This document shows, one piece after another, positions 11,402 through 26,348 of a DNA stretch of 64,000 nucleotides. The first letter of the stretch is position 1; every line of letters starts with the position of its first letter. A program made the translations under genes and the position numbers. The notes beneath the pieces were generated by a model. The model saw only the letters and a program-made list of their open reading frames with translations. It had not been told where the DNA came from and did no database searches. This DNA is from Tetrahymena thermophila SB210. Lineage: Eukaryota; Ciliophora; Oligohymenophorea; Hymenostomatida; Tetrahymenidae. The DNA lies in the NCBI RefSeq assembly GCF_000189635.1, contig NW_002476259.1, forward strand, positions 21,371-85,370, read 5' to 3'.

Positions 11402-12634
11402 TCATAGGAACTATTAGTTTTAATTTATCATTTGTGGTTAACCAGTTGGTTATATTTAAACCAACATGGAATTAGGAATGTTATATAAATTATTTGATTA
11501 CTGAGGTTGATATGGATACTAGTTAAATTGATTTTGAGATTAGATATTTGATTTGTCTTGAATACAGTTTGCTTAACTATAGTTTAATTAATTAGGTTAC
11601 AGTTATACAGGATTCCAGTTTGGAGGTGCTTAGATTTAAAGTTGTGGAGGATTTTATTAGCTATTTTATAGTAAATTTGAGCTAGGATTTATAAAAACTT
11701 TTATTTCATGAGGAGAACTATCAGAAACACAACAAATAGTGCTAATTTGAGGAATTAATTATAATTGATAAACTACTTAAACTAATTCACCTTATGATGA
11801 TAAAGGTATATCAGAAGGGACTTGAAATTGAACTTCTTACTTCATCTTTGATTACTCGACTTTTACTTCAATACTTTTTTCTGCTATGTTGAGGACTTTA
11901 GTTTTATCAGCAGTATTAGCCTTCATAGTAAGTTAACCAAGAAGCTTAACAGTCAATTTATTTACTTGTTTGCTGTATTAGCTAAAATCAATATCCATAT
12001 TCAGATTTATAGTTTCTTGAGGAGAAAAACACCTGCTGCTCGTGGTTATATTATAATTAATTTATCCTGACTTACAACAGCAGCATATCACAGGTTGCTA
12101 AATTGATGTGGTATTATTAGATAAATAATAAGTTGATATTTATTATCCTATAAATATTTCTTAGCTCCCTTGTATTGGCTTTACATTAGCCTCTGTTGGA
12201 ATGATTTGAGCAATTATAGAATATTTTATAGAACATTGGTTATTTGAGTTATAAAAATAATTCATTGAGGAAGGGAGCTTATCAGCAATACATAATTAAA
12301 ACGGTATAACAACTTAGCATGGATTTATTATGAAGGCTGAACTATTTTAACCTTAAGCGAAATCATAAATAGGCATAGAAAAATTAACTATTTCATTTTA
12401 ACCCTTAGCAAAAACAGTTCTTCTATGTTTACCCCTTTTAACAGTGTATGTAAACTGAGTTTCCTCTAGACCTTTTAAAGTTACTTAAAGGATATGGCCT
12501 TAAAACGGTTCTTCTATATTAATATTCAACTAACCTTATACAACTTCATTACTTATAAAACTGGTTTTTTAAAGTTAGATAAATATACCTCCCTTAACCT
12601 ATCTTCTATTATCTTTAGGATTACTTTGTCCCAT
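11402..12634 (-). CDS. Arrestin-like protein, 410 aa
   Basis: This is a single exon from ATG at 12634 to TGA at 11402. The protein starts MGQSNPKDNRRQVKGGIFI. Residues about 15-165 look like an arrestin N-domain beta sandwich: VVQGQLNI (31-38), VTLKGLEETQF (51-61), the VIPFQL strand (109-114) and the KYSIIAQI strand (137-144). A CCCC cluster (184-187) links to a second sandwich (about 195-320), including NKLTVKLLGQL (225-235) and ELVQVVYQLQL (283-293). Residues 320-410 are a Gln/Asn/Pro-rich tail. Alpha-arrestin-type proteins act as adaptors for membrane-protein sorting and ubiquitin ligases in other eukaryotes; that role here is inference, and no PPxY motif is evident. It stands alone between unrelated genes on the same strand. 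Confidence 0.75.
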
Positions 12635-13986
12635 GAGTTATATGAGTTAAGTGATCTAATTATTTTATAATAATTTGCTATTTAATTTTGATTAAATATT
12701 ATTTAAAATGCTTATGATATTTAAAAATATAAATTGATATTTTTCAATCGAAATTCAAAGTTTTTCTTAATATTTATTTTAATGCAAATCGATAAAATGA
12801 GTCAATTTCGATATAAATTAGTTAATTAAATTAGCCAATATGCATTTAGTTCTAAATTATTCTATATTTGGTTTACCACTAAATTCTAAAGTTACTAAAT
12901 TTAATTTGTATTGGTTCTATTAGATATTATTTAATTTAGTGTAAACTAAATTATCTATATTTTATAAATTTAATATTCTTATCAATCAAGTTAACAGACT
13001 TTTTCAAGAGTTACTTTAAAATATAAGCTAATTATATTAAAAATAATTATTATATCTTTTTTAAGCTGTTATTTATAAAACAAAAACATTTATTATGCTT
13101 TTGAAGTATTTAAATTTTCAAAACCTAATTTTAGTATTATTTTAAATTCGAAAAACAAAGCGTTCTTCTAAACCAACTTAAATTATATTTTAAATAATAG
13201 ATAATCAAAATTTATGTAAATCCCCTTTCTTTTTATATTATTTTAGGCATCAAATTAAAACTTGAAATTTAAAAAGATTTTTAGGGAAAGAACGAATCGC
13301 TTATCGAAGTATTAATTTTATCAACTATATATTTTTTAAATACTTAAAATAAATAAATTTATTTGGTAGTAAAGAATTATTTCTGTATCAAACATCTAAT
13401 TAAATTTCGAGCAAAATTATATTTTAATAATTAATTTTTATCTATCTAAACCTTTTATGAATGTAAAATAAACAAAGTTAATCTTTTTTCAATTGATATT
13501 TTTTCTAAGCTGCAAATTAATTTACAGTCTTTTAATTGCGGTCTTTTGGATACAGATAAATTTATAAATTTAATAAGCTAAAAATAGTATATTTTTAGTT
13601 TATAAATTAAAACATATAAGTAGTAATTTCTGCGTTATTAAAAAGGAAAAATGAGATAAAATATTATAAAACACTTTAACTTACTTAATCTATTTTCATA
13701 ACTTAATATTATATATTTCCTTTGTTTTAGGTAATGTGGAATCGGATGAATAAAATAAATTATTAGTAATTAATTTGACTTAAAATTATCTACAATTTTA
13801 TTGATTGACATATGAATAAAACATGTATTATATATATTATTAATTAAATACATTAATTTTAGAAATAGTTAATTTTTATTCATTAATTAATAGTTTAATG
13901 ATATTTATTTGATTTATATTATTAATTTTTAGAATAATTGTTAATTACAAAAATTTTATATATGAATGAAAGTTTTAAATTTCATT
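12635..13986. other. Intergenic region upstream of the arrestin-like gene
   Basis: This is 1.35 kb of AT-rich sequence between the 3' end of the large membrane-protein gene and the start of the arrestin-like gene. I found no open frame worth calling, no RNA gene and no repeat shared with the LRR arrays. Confidence 0.5.
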
Positions 13987-16900
13987 TCATTTGCCATTTA
14001 ACTTATTATATGCATTTTGTATGTTATAGTAATATGGAGTATGGCTTTCGCTATTTTAGCCATTATTTCCATTATATTATGAATTACTTCTACTTTCACT
14101 CAAGTGTCTAATATTATCTGTTTAATTCCTAGATCCTGCCTCACTTGTCATTCGGTAGTTATGGCTCGTGATTATGATAGGGTGTTATTATTAAATATAA
14201 TTAAAGTTTGGCTAATTAATTGAAACCATACTATTTGTATTAGAATGAGGGTAGTTTCCTCTCAAGTTTTGTTATTAATTGCTTGTTTAGCCAAGAATTA
14301 CATCACTTTTTCTTGATTGCTAAATATGAGGAGGAAGACTTGCATCATTTGTTTACAGTTTTTTCAAGTTATTTAAATTAGCAATAGCCATTAGGCGTTC
14401 ATCGTGCTCGTTAGTAGCATCATAATAGCTAGGAGCTTAGCTTAGAGCTTTCTTCAGTATCTAAGATTTTTACTCTTCAACTTCGTCTTCAACAATATCT
14501 TCATCATATCTCTGATTCAATACATTAAAGTCACTAGGAGATATTTCATTAAAATCAATTTAAGCTTCACTTGCAGTCTTAATTGATTCTTAAGAATCAT
14601 AAATCTATTTTTATAATTTCAATATTAAAAAAGTAAATATAATAGCAAAAAAAAATTATTGAAAAGAAAATTATCTTTTACATCATCCACATTTCTTCTT
14701 TTTTTAATTTGGTCTTTTATCATCGGATTCTCTTGATAGTATTAATTGGCAATACGGCTGTTTGTAGGAGAGGGTTTACTGATGGTGTTATTTTTATTAA
14801 GGGTGTATTCTTCGTACTCTTTAGCGCTTAGGCCAAAGAAATTATTACTTAAATCTCCTGTTGAAGGATTACCTAAATTAAATGCTTATGGTACTTTATA
14901 GGTATTACTAATTGGAGAGATTGTAGAATTATCTTTGAGTATTTAAGGAATGTTAGGGCTTGGTTACTAGTTACCCATAACATTCATACTAGTTTGATGT
15001 GAGTATAATCCGCCTCCATTAAAATCGTCTAAGTTAACAGGTTGAATGTCAAGATTCTCTGTTTTTGCAGCAGAAAAATCAGTTGGTTTATTAAGACTTT
15101 CATTATGATTTGTTGATCTATGATGTTTATATGCGTCTTGCATGTTATAAAAAGGTTACTGTAGTGAGTTACGAACGTTATTTTATTTGCTTGCTTTGTT
15201 TTCATTGTTAGAAGGGCTAAGTGTTTTTGATTACTCATGAGGTATAATTTATTAAGCATTTGATTTAAATTAGTTTGATTATCTAATATTTTCTTTTGAT
15301 TGATTCTATGCGCTAGGCTTGTGCTAAGGTTCTTCTTAAAATTACTCTGCATTTACTATTTATGATAATTTTTATCTCTATCTTAAAAATTCGGAATCCA
15401 ATTCTTTAGATTTTTGGATTAAATTATCATCTGTCTACGTATCAACCATTTAATTTCCTTATTGAGACTCTCTCAATGGTTAGTTATTGTTGCCCTTATT
15501 AACAAATTCCATTTTCTGAAGGTCTCTAGGATTAATCATGGTTGTCATAGGCGTTACAACTCTAACTTAATTTAAAGCCATCTAACCTGCTTCATCTGCT
15601 TGATTCTATGTATTAATATTCTCATTTGAATTCTTACTTTGTCTTATTAGTAATTGCCTAACCTTTTATTCCTAATCATTATTGTTTTGTGAATTAGGCT
15701 CAAATTTATTATTCTAACTATAATCTATGCTTCTTTTCTTATTCATATTTTTTATTAAGTTTTCTTCATCATCAGAGTCGCTTTATTAATTTTAATTGTC
15801 ACTGGCTATACTAGTTTTCATGGGATTCAAAGGAGGTTTTATATTATTAGCATTGTTGTTTTTTGTTTCAGATTGTTCTATAGAAGATCTCATAGAGGTT
15901 TTAATATTCTTCTGACTTCCTTGCTACTGCTAAGATTGTTAGCTAATGGCAGGATCTTTAACTGCTTATCCTCTTTACTGTGCAATTGGAGAGCTATTTG
16001 AGTGGATAGTCTCGCCATGAATAATAGGAGGAGCAATCATTCTATGCTGGTTTATGACAGGAGGTTAGTCACTACTTTCATCTAATCTTTAAGATTCTAT
16101 ATTCTAAGCATCACTTTGTAAATCTTCATCAGTTTCATATGGCTTCTTAATGAATTTCTTATGATCAATAGCTTATTAAGAAACTCTGTTTGATGGATAC
16201 TTCATTTTTTTCATTTTTTCTGATGCTTATGCTTTCAAACCATAAGGATCATATTCGTTTGCATCTAAATCTTCAATTTATGGTTACATTCTCTCAACTC
16301 TTTTGCTGTCTTAAGGATCTTCTACCTTCTATTTATCTTTTTCTTTATCTGTGCTAATTTTTCTTACTAACATAGATTATTTTAATTCCTATTATTGTTA
16401 ATCTGATACTTCCTACTCATTAGTATTTACTCTTCTGTTATTTTCTAATGGAGTATCTACTGGCCTTTACATGGGATTTTATAAATAAAATAATAATTAA
16501 TTTGGTCTTGATCTACTGTTTGGGTAGTTATGATCATCATTTTGATCAGAGTCTTCGGAACCTACTTTTTCAATCATCTAACTATTTTGCTTAATGCTTG
16601 GTCCTCTAAGTAAGTCGATTTCATCAGTGTTTATTTTAGAATTCATACGGTTTTGATCATCATAAGCGTTGTAAGAGCTCTTACCAGGAGAGCTCTCTGG
16701 GCTAATAACTTCTCCATTGAATTTCTAAATATGATTAGGGTTTTTTGTATGATATCTACCATTATTTAATCTGTCTATATTTCCTTCTAAGTATTCAGGA
16801 TGCTCATTTTCATCATAATAATCCAACTAATCCTTGGATTTTGATCTCATATTATTTATTTTCTAAGTTTAAAAATTATTATTTTTAAATTAATAACATT

Positions 16901-19900
16901 TTTATTATATTTTGAATATTTTACTTTGTAGTATTCTTAGTCAAGCTCATTCGGAGGACGCTAAGGCGAAGCGCTTCTTGATCTGCTTCTTGCGCTTACA
17001 TGACTTTAGAAGTTAATTTCTTTGGTATTTTACATTGTGCGAACAGGTGACATATAGCTTTACTCTTTTGTAGATCTATTAGCCAGTTTTTTATCATAAA
17101 CTGCAGATTTTTAATAATTTGAAGGATAAATACTACTTTCTAGAAGCTCCTATTCATTTACACCTATACTCACACTTCTTTTTGGAGTAATTTTTGCAGA
17201 ATTTTATGAGTAGTGTCTCTGCTAATAGACAATGTGTGGAGATTAGGTTTAAAGATGGTTGCTAGTAGTCATTTAATTCTAGCTTTACATCATCGTATTT
17301 TATCTAGTGGGAGTCATTACTTTACTACCACCATTATTTTACCTCATGGGTACTTTCTTTTCTGTTTTAGTATTATCCATTATATAAGAAGGAGGACGAG
17401 ATGAATTTAATGGCTTATTGATGTTGCTTTACTAGTTTTAATATAATCCTTAGCCTTAATATCCAACATTTTGAGAGATTCTACTACCCTAAATAGACCT
17501 AGCACTCCTCATTGTCTGGTATTAATTATTCTATCCACTATAATTCTAGTTCATTAAATCTACTCTCCTCATATTCATATCATCTCCCGTCATTTACAAT
17601 TTAGTATGTAAATTATCATCACCAAAGTCATCATCATCTTCTAATTGCTCTTATATTGGCTATTATGCCAAAGCTCCCATTTTAGGAATACTTTTTGATT
17701 CGTAAAGTCTTCTTCCTTTTGAGCATTATTCTCCCAACTCTTAAGTTTGATGAATGCTGTTTGGATTTGCAAAATATAAATCAGTATTTGTGCCATTTCC
17801 ATAAATTGAACCTTATACTAATTATTTGAAATAAGATTAAAAATTTTTAGAATTAAAATATTTTATATTTACTAGACGAGTCTTGGTTTTTATATAAATT
17901 TTTATTTGCTCCATTTTAATTGATAAAATCAATTGATTGGTCATGAGCTGTTATCTCATTTTTACCATTTATATAAGATAAATTCATATTATTAGCGTTT
18001 GGTCCATTAGTCATATTAGCTGCTTAATGCATAGTTTAGTTATTCAATTTATAGCCAAAAGTTAAAGGTTTTTCAAGATCGCCAATAACAGTGACTCTGT
18101 TAGTAAACTTAAACTCACCTCTGTCAGATTCAGCTCCTCCAGACATTCCGAAATTAGTTTTAGTGAAGGAAGCCATTAGCTTACTATTATAGGGGAGGTT
18201 ATCTCTATGGGAAATATTTGCAACAAGAGGATTGATTCCATCAGCTACTTTAGTTATAAAGTAATCTTCAGGCTTCTTTGTATTTGTAATCATAAACCCT
18301 ATCAAAATAAGATTGATTAAGATAACTTCTAAACCTTCGATAAACATTTATTCAAATTAGTCGTCATAGTAAATGGTAGCTGAAGCAGCAATAATCATGG
18401 GGGCATTAACAAATAAAATTGAAAGACCTGCAACAATATTGTATGGAAGTAACTAATGTACTGAAGTCAGTTTAGCACTGAAGAAAGAAAACCCAAAGAA
18501 CTTAGAGAACATAAAATTTTCAAATTTATGAGTAAAAGTTAATGAGAAGAATCTTATAAAACCGTGGCAAATCTTATTCTAAAATTATGATAGCCAATAA
18601 ATAAAATGGGAATCTCTGCGCATGTAAATAAAGTAAAAGGCTAAATTAATTATGTTAAATAAGAAATGAAGTATGAGAGATGCTAAAAATAATTTATTTT
18701 AAGGTGTCTTCATACTATCATTAATAGTTTGAAGAATAAAAAATGTCACCCAAGTTGCAAATTCTATAACACCACCTATTCCAACTACACAACCAGATAA
18801 AAATGTTTAATGAGCTCTGTTTCTTGAGCACAGAGCAATAGCAATCCATATAATAAGAGAAATCAAATATGGAAAAGGAACAAATTTATGTTAATCTAAA
18901 TTTCTTGTAATAATTGTACTAATGTCTTGTAAAACACATTTTGTAGCAGTTGAATCTGGTTGATAGTTTACAGGGCATGACGCTATACATTAATTCTTAA
19001 ATAATAAATTAGACCCCACACAAGTTAGACAAACATCTAAGCTAGAACATGTAGCACAATTAGAAGGGCAAGAAGTGCATTAACCATCAATATTCAAAGG
19101 TACGTTTGAAGGACATGTACTATAACACTTATTTTGATAAAATCCTGCTGTTGATATACAGCTTTAGCAGTTTCTTGATTGATCAGTACAAGTTGTGCAT
19201 AATCCATCACATTACTAGCATTTATTACCACCATCGCTATAGTAACCAGGATTACATTTAGCTTAGCACTAGGTTCCTTTATTTAAGTAAATAGATATTT
19301 AGTAAAATAAAAAAAATATTTTTATTAAAAGATTAGAAATATTTATTTAAAAATTTTTTCATATTTTTTGTTTTTAAAGCAAATAATAATCTGAAAAAAC
19401 AAATATTAAAATATTCTTTATTGTAGAAAAATATATCTCAATTAATTAATTACCTTATAAATAAATTTTGGGTTAACCTGTTAAGCAAGAAGTACAACTA
19501 TTATAAGTAGTTTAGCATGTAGCACATGGTGATTCACATTAAACACATTAATTAGCTTTTGTATAAAGCCCTAATAAATTACAACCTGCCTAATCAACAC
19601 ACTTATTCTATCCAACAACAAAATAATAATTACTATTACAGCTTTAACAAGTCTGTGAATCTATATTAAAAAAATTTCAGTAAATAATTTATTAAATAAT
19701 AGTTTAAAAATACCTGTGCAAGTATAGCATTTTGAGTCACAAGGAAGGCATTATTGTTGATACTGATAATATGATTGTAGAGATCCACAGCTTTATACGC
19801 ATTAATTACTAGCAGGGACAAATAAATACCCTGTCTAACAAGTTAAACAAAAAGTATCAGAATTACATGTAGCACAATTATTAGTACATTTAATACAAGA

Positions 19901-22900
19901 TTAACCCTATTTATAAAATATTAATTTTAATATCTTCACTAATTAGCTATTAAATCAAATTACTTATTTGTAATATCCTGGATCGCACTAAAGTACACAT
20001 GAATTTGCTTGCAAAAATCTATCGTTATAGCACGTTAAGCATTTAGTATTAACAATGCTATCACAAGTTCTACAGCTAATGTCACACTTTCATTTGTATA
20101 AATTTATAAATAAAAAAATTAATAAAGAAAACTAACAAAATTACATTAAAGACAAAGCGGATATCCTTTCTGCTTGCATCAATTAAACTTTAGGATATTC
20201 CATAACCGTCTTTATCATTAATTTAAATCATAAACTAGTCAGATTATTACACATATGGTCCTGGATTGTAAATATTGGATATTTGGATCGTGTTTATACC
20301 TTATGCAGTTGAAATTAATTAAATGTTATAACCTGTAATACTTTAAATGGTACATTAACCAGTTACTCTAGCTTACTGTAATTATGCCTAATTGAACTGT
20401 TGAGGGAAACTAATTATAATTTGGGCATTGTTTGGTATAACAAATTGAGGAGTAGTAGTCTTTAAAGTAATTATATAAGTTACAACTACATCACTAACAA
20501 ATAAATTAGGAATAGCTGTAAAATCAAATGAGCTTTAAATTGTATTAGCATGATTGACTTGAGTTTAATATATTTGATTTTAAGTAACAGATTCTGTAAC
20601 TAAAACGCTAAATGTAACTGGTGCTATACCTATATTGATATGAATTTCAAAATGAATTAGAAATTTTTTATAAATATAATTTTACTAATATAGTTAGTTA
20701 AAACCATCTTAAAATTTATATTTCCATTTGAAGGTGTTTATATGGTAGTATATTATCTTTAAGAGTTGTTTGGATCTTGAATGCACGCAGAAATTGTTGT
20801 AGAGCCAGAAGAACATGAAATTACTGCAAGAGGCACTCCTTAAAAAGTTGGTAGAGTTATATAAACATAAAACCCTGAGAGCATTTATATTTATGAGGGA
20901 TTACTGATAGTAAATGTGTATGTGGAAGGAGTGTAAGAGTTTTGTTAATTATCTGAACTAATACTTAAGCTTGAACTAGTAGCATCTACATTTGCAACAG
21001 AATAAAGTCCTGTTGATGGGGAAGAGGTTGCTATTAAATTTCTTGATTTTATATGTTTAAAAATAAAATAAATTTCAAAAAAAATCAAAATTTAAAAATA
21101 AAATCATAAATGGATGAATACTTACCCACTACCATCTGTAATTCTTAAAGAGATTGTATATTATTTTTTAGTTTGTGCAGGATTTAAAATATTTCCTTGT
21201 ATGCTGAAAGATACAGTTCCAGTTGGAGTGTATAATGTCGTCATTACAATATTACCATTTAAATAATCCCAATTTGTTTGAGTAAGTTACTGGTTAGTTC
21301 CAGTCCAAATAGCTTAAAAAGGTGTAGGATTATTTTACATTAAGAATGAATTTGATGGAAAAGATAGTGTGTAAATAGCACCAGCTACAATAGTAAATTA
21401 ACTAAATGTAAAAGAAACAGTTAATGTTCCCACATTTTATCTAACAATAGAGTTGGAAGCACTTATTCCCAAAGTTGTTATAGATACAGGAGTATAGCTA
21501 CTAAATAATGTAGCTGCAGTAATACCTAATTATGTATTTTGTACTAACTAATTATTGCCATAATAGGTATTAATTATAAAATTGTTGGTTTAAGCAGGAG
21601 TAACAACACTTAAAGGGTTAAGAACGTTAGAAATAACAACACTTATTGTCATTTAATTAGTTGAGGAGACACTCGTAAAATCTGTTTAAAAAATGCTACC
21701 CAAAGTTATAACTTTATTATTTTGAGTAATCACACAAGTTGCAGAAGGATTACAACCTCTGCTACAAGAAACAGTGCAAGTAGAGCCAGTCAGAGAAATA
21801 ACTGAATTTTGGCTGTAGTCAATAGTGATAATTGCGTTTGAGCTCAAAGGATCACTTATGTCGAAAGAAAATGTGTAACTACCCTAAGCTCCAACCTATG
21901 AGGTAGCAGTTGTTAAAGCTTGTCTAGCAATAGGATCAGGAGCTAAATTAAAATTGCTAAATGTTTAACTTCCTTAGTCAATAAGAATGGTAGTTGATTT
22001 ATAAGTACGGGCTGCTACTTGAGCACTATAATTTACATAAGGTCCTGCCTAGACTTTCGGAATTTAAAGTGTACAAGACTATGTAGCTAGACTGCTTTAA
22101 TATGCTTAAAATATTGACCCTTTGATTTAAATTAAACATATTTTTCAAAATAAAATTAAAAAAATTAACTATAAAATCAGCAAAACAAATTTAATAAATT
22201 ATATGAATTTTTAATCAAATCCAACGGCAATAAAAAAATATACCAAATTAATTTAATTCAAATTTTAAATTGTAATTTTATGTTTAAATTATAGGTTTAA
22301 ATAGTATTTTGAAACAAAAAATTTCATTAATTAAAAAAAATTATTTTAAATGAAAATATCCAAATTTTACATAAATTGGTTAGATATATTTAAATTTGTT
22401 ATTTTATTCTATTAGTAATGTATTAATGATAGAGATAATAAACACATTTTTAATCCAAATAATGAAATGCTCAATTTAAAATTATGATATTTTACCAGCT
22501 TAGAACTTGATTCTGTAAGAAGATGAACTAGGGATTGCTGTAATGGTATAGGAAGAAGCAGGAATAGATGTGTTACATATGCCACTTCCGACTATAACAG
22601 AGTTACTTGAAAGAGTTGTTGCTAAATTGAAAGGAAGATCTAATTCCATCGAATAGTTTGTATTTGTTACAGGAGTACTAAGATTTATCTATACATTAAG
22701 AGTTTAACTGCTAGCTATTTAATTTACAATAATACTAGCAGAAAATGATCCTGAAACAACGCTTAATGTATTTGGTGTAGAAAGAGCATTTATTTAAGTG
22801 CTCAATTAATTATACATATAACTTGTCTATGTTGAATCAGTTACTGAAATTTAAAAATTATTAACATAGCTGTCTAGTGATGGAGGTGCTCTAACTCCTT

Positions 22901-23972
22901 TTATAATTATATCAAAATTAGTATTTGCAGCTATAGCTGTTATAACTGTCATAGTTATCTTAGAATTACTACCAGTAGAGCTTGAAATGCAACTAGAATT
23001 TATAAAACCTGTCTAATTTATATTAATTTTATTTTATAATTTGAAAAAAATTAGCATTAATATTATTATTTAAAGTAGTAATTCTTTATTATTTCTATTA
23101 TAAATATTTTTACCAAGACACAAGAAAGAGTTGCTATTGTTGGGTCAATAACAGAGCAGCAAAAATTCTCCCAATTAGTAGGAAAAGTGATCGATATCAA
23201 AGAGTTTTCTGGTATTGCTAATACTGAATTAATTGTTAGCGTCAGGCCAGGTGAATAAACCATTCCTAAGGTAGACTTAATTGAAAAAGTTGCTATTTTT
23301 ATAAATTTTTATTTAATCTAACATTAATCTACAAACTTTCTTCGCACTATAGCAACAATAAAAAAAGATAATATTTAAGTAAAATATCAATTACTAATTG
23401 AAGGAAGTGGTTAAATTGCAACAGTACGAGTATTAAGAAATCCATAAAAATCATGATCTTATTTATAAGCAATTCCTTATGCATTTGTTGTTTGCAATTA
23501 AAAGTTATAATTCCCAGAGTAATTAGGATTTATTAAGCTTTTAATAGTTAGAATATCTGCACCTAAAGTAAATGGTGCTGAAGAAACTCCATTAAAGCAG
23601 AATATCATTGAAGTTGCAGACTGAGCAGTTGCACTTGATTAAGTAAATCCATAATTTTGCTTTTTTTTTATAGTATAATTTAACTCTATATTTTGAAAAC
23701 TTAATGAATAAATTTACAAATGAAAGGATGGGGTTGGCAACAAATTAGAATGTTGATGGACTTAATACAATTTATATACAAAATGGATTTGCATTTAGAT
23801 CATGTGGATTATCTACGTAGAATTAATTGATTGGAATGTTAATATTATTAACACCACCAACCAATTAATTAGTATATGTGTTTGGAGCACCAAATAAAAT
23901 AGATGCTCTTGAATAGCTGATTGCAATAATTATAAATACTAAATATATTGACTAATTTCTATGCGTCGTCAT
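13987..23972 (-). CDS. Giant cysteine-rich multi-pass membrane protein, 14 exons, 2,889 aa
   Basis: Exons: 23972-23718, 23659-23395, 23292-23114, 23012-22496, 22119-21126, 21041-20686, 20629-20145, 20086-19964, 19906-19714, 19660-19454, 19276-17873, 17817-16925, 16862-14682, 14604-13987. All 13 junctions are GT..AG and phases agree; the sum is 8,670 nt. A signal peptide (1-25) is followed by about 1,000 residues of beta-rich repeats with motifs such as NSLISITFPTNW and YTLSFPS. Residues about 1018-1310 are cysteine-rich, furin/growth-factor-receptor style (CxxxCxxC units). Five or six transmembrane helices follow (about 1325-1521), then a 1,370-residue cytosolic tail rich in Gln, Asn and Ser with acidic patches. 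Ciliate genomes hold many such surface proteins of unknown function; a sensor or adhesin role is inference. Confidence 0.85.
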
Positions 23973-25063
23973 ATTTGGATCCTTGAATTATAATATTTTT
24001 TACTTTTTTTGCTTGTTTTTTGCAATTTTTAAACTTCCTGCTCTAACTAAATCTCTAACTCCTTTATATAAATGTGCTTGCTTGCTTGTTTGTTAGAAAA
24101 AGACTAACTAAATTTGATTTGTATTTGTCTTATGATAACAATGTTAGCTAATAAATTAATTAATTTGTTAAACAAAATGTTTATTTTTTTTGGATATATT
24201 CAAATTAAAAACCAACAATATTTCTTGAAATGTAAATTTCCCCTTTAAATAACAAATTTACATGTAAATTTTGATTTTGATTTAAATATTTTTGATATTA
24301 TACAAACTAAATGAACTATTTACTTATTATTTGATCTTATTTCACCATATATTAATATCCTCATTCACCAAATTCATTTGGTTGCATTTAATTACTATCA
24401 TTCTTTATCTTAACAGCTTTTTTTGTTTTAACCATCCAAATCTATATTACTTAGATATTTAATTTTTTTTACAAGCTATCTATCACATGATTTCAATTTA
24501 TTAATTAATTAAAAATAGTTATATATATTTTCTATTTTACTAAAGCTAATATAGTTAATCTATTTATGTGTATAAATATTTTAGTTTTGTTTATATAAAT
24601 TTTTTACTTTAATTTTAAATATAATTTCCATTCAAATCAATTAGCATACATTATTAATAATTTATTAACATTTTTGATATACTGAGTTAAATTTGTTATC
24701 AAAAGCAATTAATTCTAAAATAATATTTAAAAAATTAAGTAAACTCACTGCAAAAATTAAAAGATATATATTTCAAAAGGAAAAAGCTTATATCAACTTT
24801 TATTACCATAATTTCCTGCTTAACAAGTCCCACTAAAAACCTAAGAATCATTCAAATAATTTTAATTTTTGAATAAAATTTTTAATTTTTATGGATAGAT
24901 TTTTTTTAGTTTAATCATAATATCAACATATATATTTCTTAAATATAAAAAATCTCTTAATTGATATATAATGTAAATCTAAATTTTACTAATTAAATTT
25001 CTTTTTATGAGATTGAAATAAAAATAAATAAATAAATAAATAAATATCAAGCAATTATTTTTT
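23973..25063. other. Spacer between the membrane-protein gene and LRR3
   Basis: This is 1.1 kb with no gene. It carries the promoter side of the 14-exon gene and, from about 24890, sequence that recurs at 28780 as part of the LRR3/LRR4 segmental duplication (both contain AGTTTAATCATAATATCAAC). An AAAT microsatellite lies near 25021-25046. Confidence 0.5.
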
Positions 25064-26348
25064 TCATACTAATCTTTGTGCTTTAATAATTTTAGTTTTA
25101 AATTTAAACTTAGATCTATAATTATGATAATTACCACTTAATTAAGTAATAAAATAATAAATACAACTTATAAAAAAGAGAAAATATATAAATTGTTTGA
25201 AATTTTTTTTAGAATTAAAATATATTTGTTAATATTAAATGTATATAGTAATAATAAATATATTTTAGATGATTTTTGTTTTATCCTTAACATTATTTTC
25301 CTACTAGTGTGGTTTTTATTAAATAATTTATAAAGTCAAATTAAAAATAAATAAGAGCACAATTTGATAAACTATTGACTATTTATAATTCACCATCAGC
25401 ACTGATTTCATTCCATCTTGTTAAAATTTAACATTTAAAATTATTTAAATTAAGAAACAAATTTTAAAAATTATTTTTACTTAATAAAAAGTACCAAATT
25501 TTAGAGATTACAACAATATTCAAATGAAGTACCTAAGTTAATAGCTCCTACATCACCTATTAATCATTATTGATACGTAAATCATTTGTAAAACACGAAA
25601 TTCACTTAATTCACGTAATTGATTTGTTATTTATTCGTAAATAATATTTAAAACATATAAAAAATAAAAAAAAACACCTAATAAATACATAATAATATAA
25701 AGAAAAATATATATATAAATTATAATGAAAAAAAATAAATAAATAAAATTAATTTTAAGATGTATTCTGAGTGAATTTATATATGCGAGTATTTCTATTC
25801 TATTCTTTTATCACCAATTAAATTATGACTTTAAATTATATTACAAAAATTAGTTTTATCAATTGTTTTAAATAAAAAATAAATATTAACTAATATAATA
25901 TTTTTTTAAGCAATAGTTAAATAAATAAGAAATATAAATAAAAAGTATTTTACCTAAGGTAGTATGTCAATTTTTGTAGATTAATACACTTTTCTAAAGA
26001 AGAACCCAATATGTTGTACCTTTATCACCAATACAATTAGTGCTTTTAAATTTAATCATAAATATAAATTTAAATGTCAAAAATAAAAGCTTAACAAGAG
26101 GAACAATTAATCAATCAGACAAATAATACTAATAATTTTATATTTAAAAATGAAAATAAAATAACAAAGACATAAATAAATATTAAATATTTATTACAAG
26201 AGGTAGAGTTCTAATGAAGATAATTGTGTGCACTTTTCTAAAGCACACCCTAAATCAAATACAAGCTCTTATTAATTAGATATTATGAAAATTATTTAAA
26301 GAAAACCCTAAAATTAAAAGAAAGTAAAAAAGATAAAAGCGAAGGAAT

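Noticed and set aside
11402-12634. N-myristoylation of the MGQS start (also in the START-like protein)
   Set aside because: Both proteins have Gly2, but position 6 is Pro or Tyr, which does not fit the usual preference for Ser/Thr at that place.
15029-15352. Open frame of 107 codons read with the standard code
   Set aside because: It is another frame of exon 13 of the 2,889-residue gene, whose correct frame runs through many TAA/TAG glutamines.
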